DNA of 64,000 bases from Tyto alba (Eukaryota; Chordata; Aves; Strigiformes; Tytonidae): contig NW_024881321.1 in assembly GCF_018691265.1 (NCBI RefSeq), forward strand, positions 15,503,387 through 15,567,386, written 5' to 3'. The notes beneath the pieces are model-generated. The model searched no databases and was not told the DNA's origin. It worked only from the letters and a program-made list of their open reading frames with translations. The translations under genes and the position numbers were made by a program. Shown piece after piece: positions 50,092 through 62,008 of the stretch (the first letter of the stretch is position 1; each line of letters opens with the position of its first letter).

Positions 50092-50237
50092 AATCATAGA
50101 ATAATAGAATGGTTTGAGTTGGAAGGAACCTTAAAGATCACCTAGTTCCAACCTCCTTGGCATGGACAGGGACACCTTCTACTAGACCAGGTTGCTCAAA
50201 TTCCCCTACATCCTGGCCTTGAACACTTCCAGTGATC
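50092..50237 (-). mobile_element. CR1 3' end, minus orientation
   Basis: The plus strand reads AATCATAGAATAATAGAATG, GGTTTGAGTTGGAAGGAACC, TTAAAGATCACCTAGTTCC, GGCATGGACAGGGACACCTT, CTAGACCAGGTTGCTCAAA, CCTGGCCTTGAACACTTCCA. This is the reverse complement of the avian CR1 3' end, with little divergence. It is 5'-truncated to about 146 bp. Confidence 0.93.
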
Positions 50238-50775
50238 ATTGGAAGGAATCAATCAATGCAAGTCTCTCCAATTATCTCTGAGTTGCCTAACATTACATTA
50301 TATTGTCAGCCTCACTTAAATATTTACTCTTCCCCAGAGTACTTAAACTCCTGATTAATTTAGAAGAGCTGTTACAGTTACAGTTACCAAAATAACACTG
50401 GCTTACCTTCATTAAGGTTACTCCAAGAGATATGAGTGTAAAAGAAAATAAACGATATACATAGATTTAAATAAATGCATTTTTAAAGTTTTCTTGGAAA
50501 ATCATAATGAAATACAGATTAAAGATCTGTATAGATGATCTCTTCAGTCCAGTACCAAACTCAGTGAGGGGTAGACAATACTAGATTTATGTGTGTTGTG
50601 GCAGGATTTAGAGATTGCTAGAAATCATGAGCTACTTAGACTAGGTGTAACATACATATGTAGAAAAAAAAAAAAAAATCACTATAATGAAGATTTTATT
50701 TTTCCAAAGACATAAGGGTGAATTCGTGTTACAAATGCTAATATGAACACAGCTATCATATACTTCTCTCTGTAG

Positions 50776-50817
50776 TCAGTGGAAGAAAGTTAACATTAAG
50801 ATGCTGAGTATCTTAAG
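50776..50817 (+). CDS. Possible 42-bp exon, unidentified
   Basis: An acceptor (tatacttctctctgtag) and a consensus donor (AAG|gtaagt) bracket 42 bases. With one leading base the segment is open (QWKKVNIKMLSIL). It is too short to identify and is reported only because both splice signals are strong; a pseudo-exon or a non-coding RNA exon is equally possible. Confidence 0.13.
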
Positions 50818-53380
50818 GTAAGTTAAGACATTCTTAAAATGCCCATTTTCTCAACCTAATACAGAGGCATTGGCATGACTCTGTTCCTAAATCAATGTTC
50901 TTTACAGTTACATAGAATTTAGTGCATTAGCAGTTACGAAATCAGGCAACTGTGGTTGAATTTCATCTTTGTCAAAGATGAGTTTTTAATGTTCTAAAAA
51001 GGACATTACTTCTAAAGAGATCTTGGGTGGAATAGAAGTAGCATAAGACTATAAAAGAAATTAATTTTAATACAAATGCTGTCATTTTACTGTGAATTAT
51101 TTGGAAGGTTAGATAATCAGAAGGTTGAGCTTTACAATACAAGAGATTTAGATTTAACAGCTGAAAAGTAAGAGATTTGAAAGCAGCAGTAAAAAACATC
51201 CAGAATGTCTACAAAACCTGATGGATATCAGCCACATCCTTCCTTCAAACTAAGTCAGGCTGTCCAAATTCACACTAGTGAGGTATAGCCTGAGTACAGC
51301 TCACTTCAGACATTCCTTAAACCTATTGCTCATGTTTGCTGTTATGGAAGACAAGGACCTATGTGGAGGTAACTAGCATGCTCCTGTTCTAAAAGAGCAC
51401 AGTGGTTTAATGCAAACCTTGGGTGAGACTCGATTCTGTTGTTTCTTAACAGTCTTTGTGTTAAATGAATTCCTTTTTAGCCTGGAAATCTGTGAATCTT
51501 TTCATTTCATAGATAATCATCCTCTTGTTCACTTCATTCTGAATTAAAATGATCTTTACAACTCCCTCACATTTCTCAAAAGGTTTTTGGTGATTCTTAT
51601 TCAAGATGTAGTAAAACCTGTTAGGTTTATCTTCCAGGCTAAACATATATACTGTCTGTAACAATGTGACTATATATAAAGCTTTCCATGATCACAAAAA
51701 ATGTAGCTTATGTGGTTATTTATGTGCATCAGGATACTACATAATGTTGAGTTTAAAATTCATATATTTATGTAAGCTATTGACAATGAATTCTTGCTGT
51801 TTGGTTTATGATATAGAAAATTGTATTTTCTTTATATTTGTGTCCATAATATCTTTCCTCTGATGACAGCAAAAAATTCTAAAATAATAATAATGAATAT
51901 GATTCACATTAATAAAGAGAACAGGTTCAAAATATTAAATTCAAAGCTCCTCACTGATTTTGAATATTGTTGATACTTCTGAAAATTTAGCAGATCAGTT
52001 AGTTCAAGATATGAAAAATAACCATCAAATTCTTGAAGTCCAGCCATGTCCTGATTTAGACGACCTAATATAAAATATAATATCTATTAAAAGCATTCTT
52101 CTTCCTTCTAAATCTTTGGCTGTTAAATCAGACCAGAACAGAAAAGGCCTAGCAGCTAAATCTCAACATACTTATTTGTCTGTTATTTAATATGAATCTC
52201 ATCATTAGTTGCTTCAGTCACTGCTCTGATGCAGCCTAAGCAAATGAAAGAAAGCGGAAAGTGTCTAACATTTTTAAATGATATAGCACAGAGCCTCTTC
52301 ATTAAAAGGTAAATATTACAATTCACTAATTGTTGTGCATAGCCAGAACAAAAGAAAAAGTTGGCAATGTGAAAAAAAAAAAAAAAAAAGAGTGAAGAAG
52401 ACAAGATGAACAGACACTTGCCTCACTTTGTGTATCTCTTATCTAGATGTTTATGCCTAAGCTAAGATTTCAAGTTCCCTTTATAGTGAATGGAGTGAAA
52501 AAACAGTTCTTAAGGTGTGAATCAGTTATGTATTGCTTGGATGTCTACATAACAGATATCTGTATTTTCGTTAGATAAATTTCATTCAAGATGTCTGCAG
52601 ACTGGTAGGTAAGAAATATGAAGCTATAATGACCATGATCAAAAAACATTCATCAGAAAGTCTAGCTAAATTTTAGCCAAAGCACAAAGAACGAGTCTTT
52701 AAACACGTAACAGACAGAGAATGAATACTGACAACATGGGATTGGGGAGATTTAAGATGTCTTGTATTTTATTATTTGCATTGGTGTGAGTGTCAAACCT
52801 TGCTATAGATAAAATGTGCATGAGTTCCACTGGGAATAGAAGCCTTATATATAATAATATTTAATTGGTTATTACTTTGCACAGTATTGATTCCCTCAGG
52901 TTTTTGTAAACAAACATAGTCATCTGAAAGCTTGATATGAATGGGGAGAGAAAAGAAAAGGAGGGGGGAGGGATGGGAAAGACAAAAAAAAAAAAAAAAG
53001 ACTTTTATTTCTAATAGATGTCAGTTTGTGGGTCTTCTCAGTGCACTGAAAAGTCAGGTGGGGCCATTGAAGCCAGTCAGCAACAGCTACTACAGCACTA
53101 GAGAATCCCTTTAAGTCTGGCATTTAAACAAACGTGCAGAAGCATTCTTTTCCTGAAAGCTAAATTCCCCCAAATTTTATAAATGTGGCACTCTTCTTAA
53201 AGGCCTAGATTAACATTAATGAAGGAAGCAGTAAAGAGAGAGAGAGAACTGACACCTGACATACAGACACAGCAGGGCATTTTTCTTTATTTGTTTGCTT
53301 CAGTTTTACACTCGGTTGCCTCAGAGTGAGACCCTCAGGTTAACCAGAATGTGTAGCCCCAGTTGCAGTCCTTGGAGAGG

Positions 53381-53388
53381 TGACGTCA
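53381..53388. promoter_or_regulatory. CRE-like site
   Basis: TGACGTCA, the full palindromic cAMP-response element core, occurs in GAGAGGTGACGTCAGTAG. No promoter features surround it. Confidence 0.2.
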
Positions 53389-53926
53389 GTAGTAGGCAGC
53401 AAAGTAACTCCTGATGATCTGCAGAGGAGGATGGTCCTCTTTATTTCCATTTACCATATTTCTCTGAAAGAAAGCACAAACTCATTATCTACTCCTTGCT
53501 CCGCTTCTTTTCACAGGACACAGTTCTCTTTTTTGGGGAGACTAACCACAGAAGAGAGGTTCTTTTATGTGCATATGGAGGGAGGGATAGTCCATTAGGC
53601 AACCCATTCATATAGGATATATACATTAAACAAATCTTGAGTTCTTAATCCATCAAAACAGACTCCTTTTGATCACATAATTAATTTATGTCTTTAAGAA
53701 CTGTGATAATTTTCATAATTATTTGATACATTCCAGACTTTAACTGATTGTCCTTGCTGTTATAGGGCTACTGTTCCTGTTTGGACAACTACCTTCAGTC
53801 TAGATCTCATTGTTTAAAGAAACAATGTTGTGTTAAAATACTTTAAACTGTTAAAAAAGTTAAAGAAATATGAACTACAGAAATACTTTTGTATGGATTT
53901 TAAAAAGACAACAATAAGTGACTTAC

Positions 53927-54030
53927 AGGTAAGCACAATCACAAGTTTTTTGCAAAAGTGCAGAAATTGCTGCTGCATAGGGTCAAAGTTCTGAACTGAC
54001 TTTGTCCAACTGGTAAAAGGTTTCTCTTCC
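53927..54030 (-). CDS. Possible internal exon, 104 bp, unidentified
   Basis: On the minus strand an acceptor (ggtatttgttttggctcag) precedes 104 bases ending at the donor gtaagt (53926-53921). With one leading base the frame is open for 34 codons: EEKPFTSWTKSVQNFDPMQQ, then QFLHFCKKLVIVLT, leaving one base. The reading frame is also open on both sides, so the frame alone is weak evidence; the splice signals and varied residues are the main support. I do not recognise the protein. The donor overlaps a mirror-image donor on the other strand. Confidence 0.25.
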
Positions 54031-55106
54031 CTGAGCCAAAACAAATACCTATACCAGCTGGACCTGTACTTTAACTGCTGTTTCAAACATAAATCAGGTT
54101 CATATAAATAAACCATAGCTTTGTGGTAGGAGATCTGATGGTAAAAGTACTTTTATAGGAGAGAAGCATTACATATGCACCCATGCATAGAATGAGAGAA
54201 GGTTCCATTTTTTAGTTCATATGGCTCCTCATAGTAAATGTAATTAAATATTTTAAAAGTTTACCAGGTGACACATAAGTGTTGCTTAGGGCCTCTGATA
54301 TAGATTACCATTAAAAAAAAAAAAAAAACCAAACAAAAAACTAGCTCCAGACAGTCTTACATCATGATAATGTGTTCTTGTCATGTCTCTTTTCTTCCAT
54401 AGATGCGTGAAATACAAATATCTTTAAACTGCTTTAATGTCAAAATTTTTCCAACCTTATGCAACAATAAAGATTATAATCACATATCATTCATCAGGGC
54501 TTTTTCTTTATATACTTATTTTCCTCACAGTCTCCTATCGATATATTCTCTGATTTGGGGATTATTCTGGCTGTCATTGAACAACCACAAACAGACCACA
54601 GCAAGACAAGTGATCAATCAATGTTGTTCTCTACTAATAATTTTTCTGGTGTGACCTGTGTGCAGGTATAGGAGTATGCCGATCATCACATGTGACATTT
54701 AAAAGACAGGTAGACAGCAATCTATAGAGTTTTTTTTCCTTCCTGGTGCTGCAGGGACAGTTTGTTCTTAGTAGGATCATTTAAGCTACTTGATGAACTT
54801 CCTTGCAGCTAAGTGTTATAGAAGATGTTACGCATATTCTAGAAAACTAAATGTGCCTGGGACCAGCCACTGGCATACAAAGTGGTCCAAATCCACACTT
54901 ACTGGACTCTCTTCTCTGCCAGTACAAAGTGGCTGTAGGCAAATTACTTTCTGCCAGTGATTTCTGACCATAGAAATTCTCAGGTAATGTCTTGGTATTG
55001 TGTAAGAGGTTGCTAAATGTCCTGGAGCAAAACCTGGGCTTCTAACCATTTTAACAGTTTGATAAGGGTAGGTAACAACACTTTGGTGCTGGTGCTCAGG
55101 AACAGT
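54031..55106. other. Non-coding stretch, possible 3' UTR
   Basis: An A-rich run lies at about 54313-54345. If the minus-strand segment at 55107-55304 is a terminal exon, the sequence just below 55107 would be its 3' untranslated region, but no AATAAA signal stands out on the minus strand. Confidence 0.35.
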
Positions 55107-55304
55107 TTAATTTGTTAGCATGGGTGCAGTTTCATTGTCTCCTGATCTTTCTTCTGGTATATAACAATTTGTTTTCTGAACAATGAAATATGTTATCGTA
55201 AAACAAATCACAGAGCCCAGCATGAACATAGCTGAGTAAAATGTAGTGTTTTCTGATAGATAAGAGGTCAGTGTAGACTTAGTGATCCCTTTTGACATTA
55301 ACCA
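55107..55304 (-). CDS. Possible terminal exon with one membrane segment, unidentified
   Basis: On the minus strand a modest acceptor (cctatttcatag, AG at 55306-55305) is followed directly by an open frame of 65 codons ending in TAA at 55107-55109. The codon before the exon would be a stop (TAG), so the open frame starts exactly at the putative splice site. Residues about 21-43 are hydrophobic and uncharged (FYSAMFMLGSVICFTITYFI then VQ), like a last transmembrane helix. The polar tail CYIPEERSGDNETAPMLTN has E-T-A-P-M-L, resembling an acidic dileucine-type endolysosomal sorting signal. An Asn glycosylation sequon (NTT) precedes the helix. No partner exon was found, so this may be a chance frame or a remnant of a transporter-like gene. 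Confidence 0.3.
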   Translation of the reverse strand, partial: WLMSKGITKSTLTSYLSENTTFYSAMFMLGSVICFTITYFIVQKTNCYIPEERSGDNETAPMLTN

Positions 55305-55659
55305 CTATGAAATAGGTGCTTCAAGAATTAATCATCACACTTTACTGCCTTCTGTCACAGATTCAAAGAACATGGAGAAATACATTAAAATGCTGTGTTT
55401 CAGTTTACCCTTTCCTAGGACAATACTTCCTGACCTCACAAAAGCACTATGGTGTTCATGCCCTGGTTTTTCAGAATTGCAGAAACAAGAGCCTCAAATT
55501 AATAGCAGAGCTAGTCGTTTGAATGCAAATTTACCACAGCTGCATACTCAAAACCTGTCTACAGCAATGCTTATCTGCCTGTATTGAGATGAATTTGACA
55601 CCACTGGTCTTTATATGTGATGGTGCATGCTCCTGGTTTGGAATTCTAAAATGATGAGG
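55305..55659. other. Non-coding stretch
   Basis: Moderately AT-rich unique sequence. A 101-codon plus-strand frame (55282-55587) has no recognisable domain. Confidence 0.5.
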
Positions 55660-55744
55660 AAAAAAAACCAAAACAACAACAACAACAACAAAAAAAAAAA
55701 AAAAACCACAAAAACAAAACAAAAACAAACAAACAAAAAAAAAA
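55660..55744 (+). repeat. A-rich (AAC)n/(CAAA)n simple repeat
   Basis: About 85 bases made of A and C: (AAC)n, an A-run, then AAAAC and CAAA units. It could be a degenerated poly-A tail or a simple repeat; no retrocopy with a clear boundary was found upstream. Confidence 0.85.
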
Positions 55745-58700
55745 CCAGAAATAAACATCCAGGACAAAGCTCATAGTCTTTATATGGGTCAGTGCTGCAT
55801 ATCAAATCGATGAAATGTTTGCTGGAAGCCCACAGTAAATGGCAAAATCAATTCACCAATCACTTCAGCAATGCTTTCATTCCAAAGCTATGAAGCCAAG
55901 TGATTAGGTACATACTAGTTATTTTATGCCTATCATTTCAAGGAGTCAATGAGTGATCTCTCTTAATAATTTGAGAATACAGAAATAAAACCCTAGCCCA
56001 AGTCACTAATCTCTGGCACAAATTGTGACTTGACTAAAAAATCCAGTGAGTGGTTTAACCATGTAGATAGTGGCCATAATGAAATATATGATGTAGCTTC
56101 TTGTACAGTATTATGACTAATATTCAAATAACAGTTGCTTTCATTCCTTCACCACATGCTCTGGGAAAAACATAATTTGAGGACTTCTTAAAAATTTCAG
56201 TCTTACCTAAGCACACAAAATGCTTTTAAAATTTACATGAAAAACAGGCTAGGTTAAGTCTTAAACTTTGTCACTGCAATGCATTTTAATAATACATTGT
56301 AACAATTAATTGGAAATTAATTCTGACTAAAATAGGTACCTAAGACTGCAAAGGACCTCCTGGGTAATGCAGTTTATCATTACATGGCAATCCATCCCTG
56401 TGTTTTAAAAGATACTTTTACTAAACATGACAAATTTTGTCTTACAACTGCCTATCTTCTCTTTTGCCCACTTTCATTGGAAAGCAGTTCTAAAATCTTC
56501 CCTTACCAAGGATTAAATTTTTTTCTTTTTTTTTTTTCCTTCCTTAAATGTATTCTTAATCAATTTAAATGCATTTGTTGCAATATAATTTTTCATTGTC
56601 TAGTATTTTCCAGAGAAAACTGTCATATACTGTTCAAAGTTGGGTTTTAGGCTAAGCTATACTCCGTGTTTACATTACAGACACTACAGAACTTAAAATG
56701 CAAGGGAAGCAGTTGTTGAAGTATTCCTCTAGCTCCCTGGAGACTGTATCTTGCATTAAACTCTCTGCTGCAATGTCTGCATTACTTGGCAATCTAAAAC
56801 TAGCTGAAATATGCCTAGAATATGAACATGTCTTTTGTATCCTTTCAGTATAAGAATGGCTATAAGGCCAAGGGTCTTTTCAGCTAACCTAGTATATCGT
56901 CCTCAAAAGTGTTCCTTAACAGATGCTGATATAGCCAGTCTCCACTCTCTTGGTCCTCCCTCCTTGAAGCTACTCTAGTTTGGCTTCCTCTTCACCTCAG
57001 TGAGACCCAGTACAATGGATGATCATGGTTTCTCATCCATAGTGTTCATTTGTCTTTATGGTCTATAATTTCTCTCAAAATTTCATTATTAATAGCATCA
57101 TTTTGCTTATATAATGAATAGCAGATTTTTAATACTATCCCTAGAATATGGAATTTCAATTTATTTTGTTCTGTGTTACTTGCTGCAATTAAGTTATTTT
57201 CCCTATTGGATAGTAATTACTTTATTCCTTAGAAGCAAGTATTGTTCTGAACTGTAGATTCTGACAGAGCTGCCAGTTTTTCCTGTTCTTTAGTTTATGA
57301 GTCTTCTTATGAGGTTATCCAAAGCCCAGGCACATTTTGCTTTATGTTGATTCCGTATTCTCACAAGGCTCCATCTATTAAAAAAAATTTATCCATTTGG
57401 TAATAAGCCTATACATCTCATAACTGCAATGTATTCTCTAAAAAGAGAGATCATGTCAGTAGTATGTGAGTCCACAAAACTTACTCTCTTTTCTCTTGAA
57501 AGGGATGCTGAGGTAGAGCATTAGAAATGATAACAAATGTTAATGAGAGAGAGTCAGATGTGAAATTGTTCCTCAAAAATTTGAATTTTTTGAGTCTTCT
57601 AAAAAGCATTTTTTCAGAAAAAAAAAAAAAAAAAAACAACAAAACCAAAACCTTTAATGACCAAGATTAGCTAGAAAATATCCTTATGCAATCAAAGCCA
57701 CTAGCTGAAATTTTCAGTCATAGTAAATTATTATTTCTCTTTTTCTCTTCAGCTTCTGGATCTACATTCTCTCATTCTCTTTTAACAGCCATGTACAACT
57801 CCTGCTATTCCATCTCACTGTGTAATGTTTTGGCTCATATAGATTTCTTTTTGGCTTACATTATTATGTAATTGGTCCTTTCTTCCCCACCTCTAAAGAC
57901 AGGATCATTCTTATCTCAATCACAAGAAAGACATTCTGTCTGCTGTTCAGTTTTCTCATTTCAGATATAGTAGGTTGTCTTCCTCTCCCACAGATTCAAT
58001 TCTTGTGACTAATACTGTAGTAGCTTTGCATCTGCCGTTTTGTGCATGAAATTTAATCTCTCTTTCAGCTTTGAAGCTGTGTGCAGTCCTGATCTTGCTT
58101 ACACCTCTGCACTCATTCTCCCCTGGATCTTTTCACTCCATGCAGTTTTCTTAAATCTTTCTAGTCTATTCTCCACATGCTGTCTGCATGCCTTTTGAAT
58201 CTCCTCCCTTAGACATGGGAGAGAAACTATCTTTTAATGAGCCAATTAACTAGTTCTTTTCAGTCACCTTTCTTTCCAGTCATGAAAAAAGGGTGAAATA
58301 TTTTGATAGAAAAAATACAGTTTTAAGGTCTTAAAATATAATTTAAACACAAAAGCATTTTTGATACCACTACTGCAATGTGATTACAACAATTAGCATT
58401 AAACAAAACATACTAAGATAAACTAGAAGGGACTGACTATAAAGAACAAGATTGAAAGGAAGATTTAAATGCAGAATTCTGTGTAAAACCCCTACTCGAC
58501 TGTCATGTAACTCTCAAAGAGGCTAAGTTTTTTTACAAAATGAAACAGGAAAATACACTGTATATAATTCTAGAATGCAGAAATCATTCCAAGACCTTGG
58601 ATCTGGGTACCATCATTAAGTATTTTCCAATTCCCTGTCAGGATGAGATTTAAGAAAATGCAATCTCCCCCATTTTTATTTTTTTTTTTATTTTTTTTTT

Positions 58701-60101
58701 TTTTTAATATTTAAAACTATGGCACACACTGATCAGTTTCCCAGTATGTGTGACTGAGAATTTGAACCTGGGACACTTAAAAAACAAACCCTGTTATAAG
58801 CATGACATGTACATAAAGTTTTCTGGCAATATTCAACCAACTGAATGTCTTCCTTACACTGGAGCCCCACCAGAATGGAGACATTAAGTATGTCTTAAAT
58901 TCCTTAAAGAATTAAAAAAACAAATCCAAAAGCTTTAAGGGATTTTTTTCCCCCTTCCCTTTAATATTATAAGTATGGAATAAAGCTGGGTTTGGAAGGC
59001 AGCTTCTAGTGGAATGTTTTTACTCTATAGCCACAGAGGATATTTTCTTTATCAAATGAATCTAATGAAATGAAAACTGGGACATCCCAGATTCAAGGTC
59101 TGAGTATTCTCCTCTCTGTCAAGAATGGCTGATGTCCTTAAACTTTTTGGAAATTTTGAACCCCTTAAAGATTTTAAACAAAGTTTCCAAAATTTTAGGT
59201 GAATAGTTTCAACAGTAGGAAGAGTTGTCCTGAAAGAATGGAATGAGTAAAATTTTGGAAGAAACAGTTCAAGTACAGTAGAAGGAATATGAGGCTGTCA
59301 AATCCATAAAGAGTAAAATAGCTTCATAACAGTTCAGGTAATCAAACCTGAGGGATGCACATTTTCCTCTGTGTTATCTTTTGGATAATTTAGGTGGTTG
59401 TCCACTCAGTATTTTGATTTTTCTAGATGTCTTTATAAAACATAATATACTGTAAAGAGAGCATGACATCTGAGTCCAGACTATGGATAATATTTTAAGG
59501 GCCAAGTGAAAAATTGTTTCATAAACCTTACTTAAAATCAGCCTTATTTCTGGAACATTTTAATTAGAAAATTATAGCTTTTATACTTATGCATGGCTTA
59601 TATGCAGTAAAAGAAATAATTGTAAGTAACTGCTGAGAATTAAAAAATACATATACTTTTATAGCCAGAGCACCTATCTACAGCGAACAGATTTTTACTC
59701 AGACCTTCCTAAAGTTTTAATGCCACAGTAGCATTTCTCCTGCATTTCATACCTATTGAACATGCTTTTGTTTTGTTTGTTTAATATTTACAGTAATTAG
59801 TGTAGGAATGTCTCAGCCAAAGTCTTTTATGAAATCTAAATATTACGTTTGAAAGTTATCCTGGTCTGATATATGGCTCTACATTAAGCTGGGCCATTTG
59901 AAAGATTTATTTTTCTGGTTACTTTCAACCTCCAGTAGCTTTCATATCTCAAAATGTTTTCTAGATGGAATAAGTCATACTTGAAGATGCTGTTTACCCT
60001 GTACAACAGGTTCAGTATTAAAACATTTTTAGGGAGTTAATGTTTGATACCTCAAAATATATGATCTTGTGATACTATAATATTATATTGCATTATTTCA
60101 G
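55745..60101. other. AT-rich non-coding stretch
   Basis: A/T homopolymers occur near 56519-56537, 57619-57637 and 58679-58705. The plus strand at about 57690-58240 is pyrimidine-rich. No gene or repeat family was recognised. Confidence 0.55.
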
Positions 60102-60179
60102 AAATGTAAACATTTACACCACCAAACTCATAGGAAGCAGACTGCTGCCAGTCATTATTTTAACATACATCAGGAAAAG
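60102..60179 (+). CDS. Possible 78-bp exon, unidentified
   Basis: An acceptor (attgcattatttcag) is followed by exactly 26 open codons in phase 0 (KCKHLHHQTHRKQTAASHYF, then NIHQEK) and a consensus donor AAAG|gtaagt at 60180. The exon length is a multiple of three, so skipping would keep frame. His and Lys are frequent. The protein is not recognised and no second exon could be linked. Confidence 0.22.
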
Positions 60180-61660
60180 GTAAGTACAGAATATTAACAC
60201 AACTCAGGAAATAATATATGTGGGCAGTTGTTCAGTGGAAAAGGAACATACTGGTTGTTCCTCATTATATTTCAGTTGGATTCCTGATTAAGCTTGAATA
60301 AGGCTGTTTTTCCTTTGTCCTCTATATTGTTTTTGATATGACTGAGAATTTAATGAAGTTGACACACAGCCAGAAACATAATTTGCTATTTTTATTACTC
60401 TGTCAATATTGTACATTAAGGCCCTCAACAGTCTTCGATGAAAGTAAAAGAACTCTTTAAACAAGCAATGTTAAAATGCAAACAGGAAATGTCTAATGCA
60501 TGTTTCTTAATACCATAACCTAGATTAAAGCTTTTGAAGTAGTCCTACTAATTAATTTGAAACTGTGAGGAAAACACAAAGTGCCCATAGATGTAAAGTT
60601 TCCAAGCCTTTCTGATGAGAACTTTTCATGACAGAAGACCTTTTTAGTTTTTGGCAAATGTTGTATATACTACCATGCATAATAGCCCAGATAGAAGGCC
60701 TGGCTTCTGCTCTGCCCCATGAGGGATGGATTAAATCTAAACTTCTGGCTGTTGGACTCATAAACTGAAAAACAAAGCTTCTGTGGAGGTGGCAAAAAGA
60801 GTTTTAAATCTTACTTTTATTTTTTCCTTATAGTGCTGCTTTACATTTAAAGTATACAAGATTGGAAGTTACCTCTTTGGCCATCAAACCCAGTTTGCTA
60901 GATAGAAAATTTGCTTGATCTCCAATTAAGGAATAAGTAGTTACTATTTAAACTTTTGGTTTGTTTTAATTTTTTAATTGTAGCACCGGGTGTGAAATAT
61001 GCTTCGTAAAATCTCAACAGATCCTACTATGGCAGTTATGTAACCTTCTGTAACTACATATTTTTATACAGAAGTTACATCAGCAAATAAATATGTCAAA
61101 CTAAATAGATGATGCAAAATGTTGCCCCTACTTTAAAAATTGAAATATATTATCTCAATAAGAAAAAAAGAGTAACTCTGCTACAAATTGATCAAAATAC
61201 TAAAATTCACTTGAGAACAAATTACTCTTCATTTACTGTCAGAGAAAAATGGATATGTAAACAGATGAATATTCCCTCCTCCACCTCCCCAGTCTGGATC
61301 ACAAATTGTCAAGTTTCTGTATGTAATACTCCATGAAAAGAACTGAAACCAGGCCAATGGATTTGTTCATGTTTGTGTAAGTCTGCGCATGCAGTGGTGA
61401 GGAGAGGAGTATGTGGGTGTGTGAGTGGATGACTCTCTCTTAATTATATGGGTAACTTGAAAGTCCTTTCTCACTGTTGTTTTGAAGTTGATTGCACAAA
61501 ACCCAAGCATTTAGAAACATTCTAACTGGCACCTTATGAAGAGAGAAAAACAGGAACAATATGCCAAAATGCTGAAGCAAATCCAGCAGAATATCATGGA
61601 GGATGGTTGAGGAATGCAGTATGTAACACACAAACGGAGGCTAAATTAAATGAGTTGTCT
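60180..61660. other. AT-rich non-coding stretch
   Basis: Contains an inverted repeat at 61039-61079. A GT-rich patch lies at 61370-61435. No gene recognised. Confidence 0.55.
61039..61079. repeat. Inverted repeat (stem about 13 bp)
   Basis: TGTAACCTTCTGTA at 61039-61052 pairs with TACAGAAGTTACA at 61067-61079 with one bulged C; the loop is 14 bases. Could be a small foldback remnant or chance. Confidence 0.6.
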
Positions 61661-62008
61661 AGGCTGGAGAAGAGAAGGCAAAGGTGAATCCTTATTGCAG
61701 TTTTACACTTGCTATAGGAGTATTATAGCATATAGAGTCAGTGCCCTCTCAGAGGGGAACAAAAAAAGAACAAGAGGCAACAGTCACAGATTCAAGCATG
61801 AAGGAAAAAAAAGCTTCACAGTGAGAGTGGTTAAGCACAGGAGCAGGGTGGACACATAGACAATCTCTGTCCTTAGAGACAGTCACTATTCATCTGGACA
61901 AAACTATTGCAGCCCAATTCAAGTTGAAATTTTGCAGTCCTCTGAGCAGGAGGTTGGACTAGATGAATTCAGAATTCCCCTCCAACCATATTTTTCTACA
62001 ATTTTATT
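61661..62008 (+). mobile_element. Old CR1 non-LTR retrotransposon, 3' part, plus orientation
   Basis: CR1 landmarks occur in order: AGGCTGGAGAAGAGAAGGCA (61661), a C-poor degenerate middle, ACAAGAGGCAACAGTCACAG (about 61769), GCTTCACAGTGAGAGTGGTT then AAGCACAGGAGCAGGGTGG (about 61812-61851), a GGAGGTTGGACTAGATGAAT block (61950), CCCCTCCAACCATA (61977) and an ATTTTT-type tail. High divergence and several deletions mark it as ancient. The 69-codon frame at 61650-61859 is decayed CR1 reverse-transcriptase reading, not a host gene. Confidence 0.8.

Larger units (their letters stand above)
50238..53926. other. AT-rich non-coding stretch
   Basis: Contains A-runs near 50665, 52371-52389 and 52984-52999, a possible 42-bp exon (50776-50817) and a CRE-like site (53381-53388). 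A 67-codon minus-strand frame at 51461-51664 has a fairly protein-like composition but only a weak splice context. Confidence 0.5.

Noticed and set aside
51461..51664. 67-codon minus-strand frame with fairly protein-like composition
   Set aside because: An AG lies near its start but no convincing pyrimidine tract and no donor; chance frames of this length are frequent here.
61650..61859. 69-codon frame with a protein-like end (SFTVRVVKHRSRVD)
   Set aside because: This resembles the degenerate CR1 reading seen across bird genomes, so it is repeat-derived.
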